A program made the position numbers and the translations under genes. Below are positions 56,501 through 64,000 of a DNA stretch of 64,000 nt, in pieces. How positions within the stretch are numbered: the stretch's first letter is position 1; the number at the start of each line of letters is the position of its first letter. This stretch comes from Bugula neritina (Eukaryota; Bryozoa; Gymnolaemata; Cheilostomatida; Bugulidae). The stretch spans positions 13,973,133 to 14,037,132 of the forward strand of contig OZ037769.1 of NCBI GenBank assembly GCA_964035545.1, written 5' to 3'. Below the pieces are notes generated by a model that did not search any database, had not been told where the DNA came from, and saw only the letters and a program-made list of their open reading frames with translations.

Positions 56501-59500
56501 ATAATATGAAAACAGTTAAGAAAATTTGAACTTAAAGACATACTTACTTCAATTTATATTAAAAACTTGTTGTGACAGTTAGCAGCTAGAAGATTTTTAA
56601 TTATTTTGAATCAAAATAACAATTGCTAAAAAATGAAGTGCATCAACTGTTGATTTGGTATACATCTTTTTTAAAGGCTGTAAAAGTATGAGTTATGTTT
56701 TGATGATAATTATTAGGTTTACGCAGCATCTGCTAAAATTTTTCTACTTTTCATTGTACAGTTCACTGTATTAATATTCTTGCTTGTAAAATGTTTTACA
56801 AATTAATTTTATTTAAGCTATAATACATAGATCTGGTTATAAACAACATAACTACCTATTCTACCGCTTATACTCGTTTACAAAAATGACGCAATGTCAG
56901 AGGAAAATTACTGTAATTGCTCGAATAATTGCGCCCCTACGCGTGATGGTTACTGAATGGTCATCGCGTAGGGCCTACAGTTACCCCTACGCGTAGGGAA
57001 TCCGAAGAGAATACAAGAGAATACGATTTCAAGTGTTGTCAATTTTTTTCAGGAGTCAATGCGTATGATGGGAATGTCAAACTGGCTGCAGTGGTTCTCC
57101 TGGTACTTCAAGTACTTTGTGTTTTTCTTCTTCATAACTTTATTTATGTCACTCATTCTTACTTCACCTGCTAAAGTAAGTATAAACAATTGGATGTTTA
57201 TTTGAAAACATAAATACTGCATAGAGTATTTGAACTCACAATATAATTTTAAAAATTGCCAGAGGAATCTAGAAAGGATTGTCCTTGCCTACTCTAACTT
57301 CACTCTGATCTGGTTCTTCTTCCTTCTCTATGGAATGGCCTTGACCTCATTCTGTTTTGTCATCAGCGCCATCTTTAATAAAGGTAACTTTTAAAAAAAA
57401 TTATTTTACTACTTTTCATATATTCACTGCACTTCCATTGCTTCACATTATAAATGCTGTAAAAATAAATTTGCGGTTGCTGTTAGAATAAGCTTGTATA
57501 GTTGTGGTTTTATTGATGCAGCTGTGTCTAAACATCAAATGAAAAATCTATAATAGAAAGCTTGGAAAGGCAGTGATTTAATATTCCATAACTGCTACTA
57601 GCAAACATTTAAATTTTATCTAATGAGAAGTAAGCGCTATAACTTACTATACATACCTTGTCATTCACTATTATTTAGTTTAATTAATTTTGTTATCAAA
57701 AAAGTTGGCTCCCAATAGATGTTTCTTTTATACTTATTGTAAGATTCATATATCAAGATATTACATAAAGTGTTTTGCCATGAATATAAAACTACGTAGG
57801 GCCTATGTATAATTTCGCAAATTATGCGTTTAGCTGAATCTTCCTATATTTAAATATTTTATTTTCTACTTTGTATACCAGAAAATAACAAACTAAAAAT
57901 AACCAACTAGAACACAAATTAAGCATACTTTTACAATATATTCTAAAACAGTGTAGTTTGGCTTAGTATAGAGTTCTTAGGGATTAGAATGATACATGGC
58001 CGTGTGTTCAAATATTATTAATGAAAGAGCATTTTGGTTACCTTAGGCAACGGCAGATATATATTGCCAGCATAGTGAGGGGCTCAATATTAATCCCAAT
58101 CTATAATAATCAAAAAATTTCTCACAGAGACATATAGTTTAAGATAATGTTGCAGTTTGATGACGTTATGTCTTGTAGCCAACGTGGCAGCAGCTGCCGG
58201 AGGAATAATTTACTTCCTGTCATACGTCCCGTTCTTCTTCATCGTCACGCCGTATGAAAACATGTCTGCCGGAGCTAAAACAGCGTGCTGTCTGGACTTC
58301 AACCTGGCCATGTCTATTGGTATGATAATCATAGGAGATGCTGAGAAAACAGGTTTGACTTCACTCTGTTTTAACTTGAGTAGCCTGTTCTGTTGGTTTT
58401 CTACTAAACTGGAATATATTATAATATTGTTTCAACAATTAAGCTCTTGAATTAAATTAGTTAAATAACTTGGAGTAGACAGTAAATGATTTTAAGTAGT
58501 TTTCTTTGTTATAGTGAGCCCAATAATAATTGTAGGCAGTTGCACAAATTTAAAAAGTTGAATGTTTAGTAGTAAGTTTCTTTGAGTTTCTAATTTTAAT
58601 TATAACAAAGCGTATCAAAATACACAGGAAATTTAAGTCCTATAATCTACAAAATAATTACATTTCCTAAACTTTGCATACAATAGATACAAACTTGATA
58701 TAGTTAATTGCTAGATGCATATGTTGTTAGTTGATTTTATTCATGATTTGTTTTAAAAACTATACTCAGTATTTAATTTTTTTTTCTCAGATGCTGGAGT
58801 ACAGTGGGGGACGCTGAATCAGCCACCCACTGTTGATGATAACTTTGCATTTGGACAAGTACTTTATATGCTGTTTGTTGATTGCATCTTGCACTCACTT
58901 CTCCTTTGGTATATTGATGCAGTTTTCCCAGGTGACTATGGAGTTGCCCAACCTCCTTATTTCTTTGTATTGGTGAGTAGTAGTCTAACGATAACATAAT
59001 TTGTAGATTGAGGAACAAAAAAGTTTAGTATAATAACATTTAAAAAAAATACTATTTTTTAAGTTATTTTGTATAAAATTAGCAAAAAATAAAATACAGT
59101 ATTTGACTTATAAATAGATGTGGGTAAAAAACATTTTGGTGCTAAAATCCTGTCCTACTATCATCCACTAGAATAAAAATTCAGTTGGCAACTGGATGAT
59201 TCAAACACATGCAACGATTGGTCTTGTGAATACTAGAAATGAAATATTCTAGAATAAGCTAAATATAATATTGTTAAATCATGCAAATATATGAACGTCC
59301 AAACCACCAGGCAGTTTGTTCACAGTATTTTGTCGCCGCTCTAATTGTTGCATTACGAAATCCTACTCAATACTGAATCACACTTTGTTTAACAACTTGT
59401 TTACTTCTGTAGCCATCATACTGGTGCGGAACTAAACCTGAGACAGTTCTGATAGGCACTGGTTCTAAAGTGGATGTGGAAGATGTAGCAGTTGAGAAAG

Positions 59501-62500
59501 TTCAACAGTTTGAACCTGACCCAGTAAACCTGACTGCAGGAATTCAGATCAAAAGCCTGAGGAAAAAGTTTAAAAGTAATGGAGTCACCAAGGTAGGCAG
59601 TTTGTATCGAAACATAATTCATGTTTTCATGAAAAGTTAGAAACAATTTATTTTGAGGTGAAGTCAGATTATTTAAATATACATGCATAAGTACTCTGCC
59701 TGTATCTCAGAAAAGCACTTTGGACTCTCATTGTCTCAATACATAATCACTATGCGTGGGTAAAACATGTCATAATAACACAACTGTAGTGCTGCATTAC
59801 TCAATCATATTTAATGGTGTAGAAATTTGCGGATAGAAATAATATGAAAGATTTGTTCATTAAACTTTATTAAGCTCAGCCTTGAAACAAAGCTGTTTGT
59901 TCAGATTGCAGTAAATGACGTCAGCTTGAATATGTATGAAGGGCAAATCACAGCACTTCTTGGTCATAACGGAGCTGGAAAAACCACAACAATGTTTATG
60001 CTGACTGGTGAGAAGTTTACAAGTATTTTCTGGTTTCACACATTTTGCCTAATTTTGTTTACTTATTGTTGAAATTGCAAAAAATTTTGGCTATAAATAT
60101 AATTTTTCTAATAATTATAATATATATGCTATAAGTTAAAGCATTGCATTAGTCAGTGTTAAAAATTTGATGGTTTAAAAATGAAGCTTTTGAATCTGTT
60201 TTTAAACATCAATTAGTAACTTGAAATGTTGTTTCTAAATAATAGACTTAAAACAAGAAACTAATTATTTTTGATCTTATCAACAGGTTTTTTCCCACCA
60301 ACCAGCGGCACAGCTATTATAAATGGCTATGACATCAGGAAAGACTTGGCAAGTGTTAGATCCAGCCTAGGACTGTGTCCTCAGCATGACATCCTGTTTG
60401 ACAACCTCACTGTTGAAGAGCATCTCTACTTCTTTGCCAAGGTAAGTTTTTTAAAGTGACTAAACTAATGCGTGCATGTTGTGTAAAGCTGCTTGACTCA
60501 AAAATTGTGCAATCATAAAAAAGTTCCTATAAAATAAATATAAAATGAAACTCCGATATACTGGATTTGCAAAAATTTATTTTTTATAACAGCCAACTCA
60601 ATCGAATGATATTTGTTCTGTAAGAGATAAAACATTCAATGATCCATTTTTGCTTATCCAAAATATCTAACATCGTAAATTATTCTTATGACTTGTTAAT
60701 CATTTTGGATGAATTTTTTGACTTAAATATGAAAAACCAATAATTCATTTTTTTAAAAAATTATAACAAATTTCTATTTTTTTATATATCGAGATAATTT
60801 TATTCTTTAGCTGAAGCACTGCCCAGCATCTGACATTGAGAAACAAATAGACTATTATGTCAATAGCCTAGGACTAGGGGAGAAGAGGAAAGAGTTTGCT
60901 CACACCTTGTCTGGAGGTCAGAAGAGGAAGTTATCTGTGGGAATCGCTCTGATTGGAGACAGCAAGGTGAGACAATTCACACATGCTGTTGGAAAAAAAT
61001 TGTCTTTTTTCATTATTGCTGTTAAAGTTTTACCACTTTCATGATACATACCGTCAAATTTAAATTTTAATCAACACAATAATACATTAATCGGTTCCTA
61101 TATATATTTAATTGGCAAATAAAAATGTTCTTTAAAGTATATTTGTAAATAATCGTTTACACAACGCAGTAATGCTAGTGAGCTAAAAGATGACTTTTAT
61201 AACTTATTGAAATAAGAGCTATTATGCCTGATATGTTTTCAAGTCATATTTTTATATAAATTCAAGACACTGTGAAAAACAAGAGAAAACCTTAAAAAAG
61301 CCATTAGACGCCAAACTATTTCTGATGTGCATGTATTATACACACCGTTTGCACTACTAAACTAATACTTGTATTGCGTGAGAATTTTTTACTTGAAAGC
61401 TTAAACTAAAAAAAGCAAAGCAACTTATTTGGATGTAAATTATTTGGTTTTCAGGTAGTAATACTAGATGAACCAACATCTGGCATGGATCCATCAGCTA
61501 GGAGACACATGTGGGATCTGTTACAATCCCAAAGAGCTGGAAGGACAATTCTACTGACTACACATTTCATGGATGAGGCAGACCATCTTGGTGATAGGAT
61601 TGCTATACTTGCTGACGGAGTAGTGCAGTGCTGTGGCAGCTCCATCTTCCTCAAGAAGAGATACGGTATGAGAGTGTATTGCTATATATTATGGTGACGT
61701 GGTATGAGAGTGTGTTGCTATGGTGACGTGGTATGAGAGTGTTGCTATGGTGAAGTGGTACTTTGTCATAAAACTTGGCTCTTTAAAATACTGAGCTGCG
61801 TTTTTTCAATGAATATTGAAAAATATTTATCACTAAAAAATCTATCAAATAACTATTTGCAGCATGTTTTGTGAGGCGATTCCATCGTAACTATTTAACC
61901 TTGTATACTTTTAATTATCCAATAGCAAAACATTTAGCCTATAAACTAATAACTATCAGTATGAAAAATGTGTTTTATTATATATAACACTGTTGCTTTT
62001 AAGTTTCAAAGCTGTGCATGCCTGTATTTATATAAGCATGCTTAACAAAACGAGTATTTAGACATAATTTCTTTTAGCTTTATTGTTTAATTAGGGAACC
62101 AAGTGTAGAAAATCTAAATAAGCCATATAAACCTCATACATTCTACAACCACGTACTGTAATGAATAATTTAAACAAGTAATTTTTAACATGTGATAGTT
62201 GAGGTTGTAAACAATACATTTCAGGGGCAGGGTATCATATGGTGATGACTAAAGATGAAAACTGTGATGTGAGTAAAGTAACTGAACTTCTCCAGAGACA
62301 CGTACCAGAAAGTAAACTGGAAGGTGAGACTCTAGCTTGCATTCATTTCTGCTTCTTCTGCATTTGCCGCTGCAATATTTGCAGCATCACTATAATACAA
62401 TAACAATAACCTTATAATATTGAAAAATAAACTTATCAGTGGCTACTGAAAAATGAAAAAAGTTAGTAATTTGTTGATAGGCTAAGTAGCTATATATATG

Positions 62501-63633
62501 GAAAGAAATTCAAAACAAAAGTCACGTCTAAACCTCTGGCTGCTTCTTACAACTACCTTGTGATGCTAACTACATATTGCTTTAAGTATTTTTAATTTTA
62601 TATTACTTGCTTGGAAAACTATGCAATTAGTGTTATAAACATACTAATGAAACTTTATATATGCATTGCGTTACATATTACTTATAAATAGCATTTTGTT
62701 AGGCATTATGTAACCATTAATTGGCTGTTTTAATTTTATTTCTTTTCGTATTCTATTTTAACCAGTATTCTATTTTAACCAGTATTCTATTTTAACCAGT
62801 ATTCTATTTTAACCAGTATTCTATTTTAACCAGTATTCTATTTTGACCAGTATTCTATTTTAACCAGTATTCTATTTTAACCAGCGGACATCGGGGCAGA
62901 ACTTTCATACATATTGCCTGAAAACTACGTCTCTGCTTTCCCTCAGATGTTTGCTGAAATTGAGAAAGAAAAAGAATCTCTTGGAATTCTGGGATATGGA
63001 GCATCTGTAACCACCATGGAAGAAGTTTTTATGAAGTTAGTCAAACTTCTAAAACACATGTTTTAAAATCCTAAAGTTTTAAAAACTTACAGTTTCAAAT
63101 CCTCAATTTATGTCAAGATAACTCAAAATAACGCTACTTGTGCTAACAAAACTTTTGTCCAACTATATTATATGTGATTTTCTTAATTAGCTTTTAAAAC
63201 ATTGGGGTATTTTCGATGATCGATAATGGCTGTTTTAGAGTTGGAGAAGATTCTATAAACTCTGAAGAAGAAGGGGTTGATGATATGGCGGTAGAAGCAA
63301 GTAAGCTAAAAACACAGTATTTAGAGATTGAAAAATGCATGGCTTTTACACTTTAAGCCTTCACGAAAGTTTATATTTCAAAGTAAAGGATATATGAAGT
63401 ATTGTTGGAACGAGTTTGCTAAGATAATTAGATCTGTTACCCACTTCCCCCCCCCCCCCAAGAATCTTGTGATTTTCCAGCCATGAAAATAATATATTGC
63501 AGCAAGTATTTGGCTGGTTCTTTGCTTAACAGTTCTCACTTTTCAGTAATATTAGAGTTTGATAAGATAGTAAAGTGTTGGCTTTTATTTGTCACTAAAA
63601 TATTTTATAAATTTGCAGATGAAGAAGCTACAG
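53535..63633 (+). CDS. ABCA3-like: ABCA3-like ABC transporter, copy B (partial, first 17 exons, 855 residues in window)
   Basis: Exons: 53535-53874, 54454-54607, 55353-55441, 55645-55895, 57053-57175, 57263-57383, 58179-58352, 58791-58972, 59413-59592, 59905-60007, 60287-60441, 60811-60966, 61455-61665, 62225-62323, 62885-63035, 63239-63300, 63619-63633. The first 16 have exactly the lengths of copy A's exons 1-16, and the frame is open throughout. TMD1 and NBD1 are complete ([28 protein letters not shown]). In the 211-bp exon 13 I count five differences from copy A, all synonymous. The last visible exon is a predicted 15-bp microexon (NEEAT), where copy A goes directly to ETKEIVK. TMD2 and NBD2 lie beyond the window. 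Likely a functional tandem paralogue and lipid transporter. No frameshift or stop was found. Confidence 0.88.
53935..54110 (+). repeat. Decayed SINE in intron 1, shared with copy A
   Basis: Same position and text as the relic at 31200-31400 ('gtgctgacctagtaaaatg', 'aggtttctcacagagataat'). Confidence 0.6.
54200..54418 (-). repeat. tRNA-derived SINE, family 1, in intron 1 of copy B only
   Basis: + strand order: 'aaccctgagagaaccgctga', 'caatgctcttcctaaaatc', 'catttgaacccatgattttg', 'aacacctaagccactgctg'. Copy A has no counterpart, so it inserted after the duplication. Confidence 0.75.
55140..55352. repeat. 33-bp minisatellite abutting exon 3 acceptor, copy B
   Basis: Tandem units such as 'acttgaaactgttgattttg' plus 'agacccaggtatt', the middle two identical over 33 bp. 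The final, diverged unit supplies the exon 3 acceptor ('aatttgag', exon from 55353). An earlier unit reads 'tttaggtctgttgac', which resembles acceptor plus exon start ('tttgaggtctgctggc'). Confidence 0.85.
56934..56999. repeat. GC-rich palindromic cluster in intron 4 of copy B
   Basis: Three copies of 'cctacgcg' or its complement within 66 bp, including the perfect palindrome 'ccctacgcgtaggg' (56985-56998), in otherwise AT-rich intron DNA about 55 bp upstream of exon 5. Copy A lacks it. Confidence 0.7.
61663..61757. repeat. Tandem copies of the exon 13 donor region, copy B
   Basis: Three units of 'acg(tg)gtatgagagtg' + 'ttgctatggtg', the first overlapping the real exon 13 donor (61665/61666). 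Copy A has two units. Confidence 0.8.
62749..62884. repeat. 8 x 17-bp repeat of a 3' splice acceptor in intron 14 of copy B
   Basis: Eight consecutive units of 'tattctattttaaccag' with one substitution (unit 6 has 'ttttgaccag'). The array ends exactly at the exon 15 acceptor AG (62884). Copy A has a single such motif, 'tattctgttttaaccag' (39930-39946). Confidence 0.97.
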
Positions 63634-64000
63634 GTAAGAAAACATAGCATAGCTGAATGAAGATAATATTAGGCATTGCACATATGGGTCTTTGCAAGTG
63701 CACTAGATATAAATAGAGCGGATTGAATCACATAGCAAATGTACACGATAAATATGATGCACGTGTTTAAAGTTTGTTAAGGCATAAATGGTGTTGCTGA
63801 TATTTTTTATTAAGTAATATTATTGAAATTTTGCAAGTGCAAATACATACTAAATTGATTTTTCCATGCCAACTGTGTCCAGAGAATCATATGTGTAGTG
63901 GGTGTCATAAACTTTATAAGGTGTAATGTGTCCAAGTGTCTCTAAGATGTCAGATGTCTCAGGGCACGTCTAGGGTATCATATGTGTCAGTGTGTCTCTA
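63634..64000. other. Start of the next intron of ABCA copy B
   Basis: No further exon is recognised before the window ends. The last 120 bp repeat short 'gtgtc', 'tgtctc' and 'atcatatgtgt' motifs, the possible start of another tandem repeat. Confidence 0.4.

Noticed and set aside
61451-61654. - strand frame conserved in both ABCA copies (also 38385-38588)
   Set aside because: It is the antisense shadow of exon 13, and its conservation follows from the sense coding sequence.

Overview
This window is nuclear DNA of a multicellular animal. It is AT-rich, its genes are split by many short GT-AG introns, and it carries dispersed tRNA-derived SINEs, microsatellites and minisatellites. The gene families (animal-type COesterases with the cholinesterase cysteine pattern, ABCA3-like transporters, an NHL/TRIM-like beta-propeller) fit an invertebrate, and a spiralian such as a bryozoan or mollusc is plausible. 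The species cannot be fixed from sequence alone. There is no bacterial operon, CRISPR array or recognisable intact virus.

Left part (1-23.4 kb): four paralogous membrane-anchored type-B carboxylesterases. Gene 1 is on the + strand (1112-5860). Genes 2, 3 and 4 are on the - strand (6588-11039, 12090-16381, 17958-23366). I rebuilt each from seven exons with the same intron phases (1,0,1,1,2,1), giving proteins of about 651, 642, 635 and 682 aa. Each has a signal peptide, an alpha/beta-hydrolase domain with a complete Ser-Glu-His triad, a stalk, and one C-terminal transmembrane helix with a short cytoplasmic tail. They lack the choline-binding Trp of acetylcholinesterase, so they look like cell-surface carboxylesterases. 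Gene 4 has a ten-threonine, mucin-like stalk, and gene 1 has a CPYC motif in the stalk.

Middle (25.9-27.8 kb): a three-exon, - strand gene for a 296-aa NHL/TRIM-like beta-propeller protein. Its last exon is too short to stand out as an open frame and was found by following the splice donor.

Right part (28.4 kb to the end): a tandem duplication of a full-size ABCA3-like lipid transporter gene. Copy A (30782-48325, 28 coding exons, about 1740 aa) is complete. Copy B starts at 53535 and runs off the window after 17 exons. All 16 shared exons have identical lengths and are nearly identical in sequence, while introns and flanks have diverged. The duplicated unit includes about 2.4 kb of upstream DNA with a candidate 5' leader exon.

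The most unusual structural signal is a set of tandem repeats that coincide with splice sites of the ABCA genes: an 8 x 17-bp array in which every unit ends in a 3' splice acceptor, a donor-seeded array, and a 33-bp array seeded from another acceptor. A perfect 146-bp inverted repeat between two (TA)n tracts, and SINE insertions that can be dated against the duplication, are also notable.
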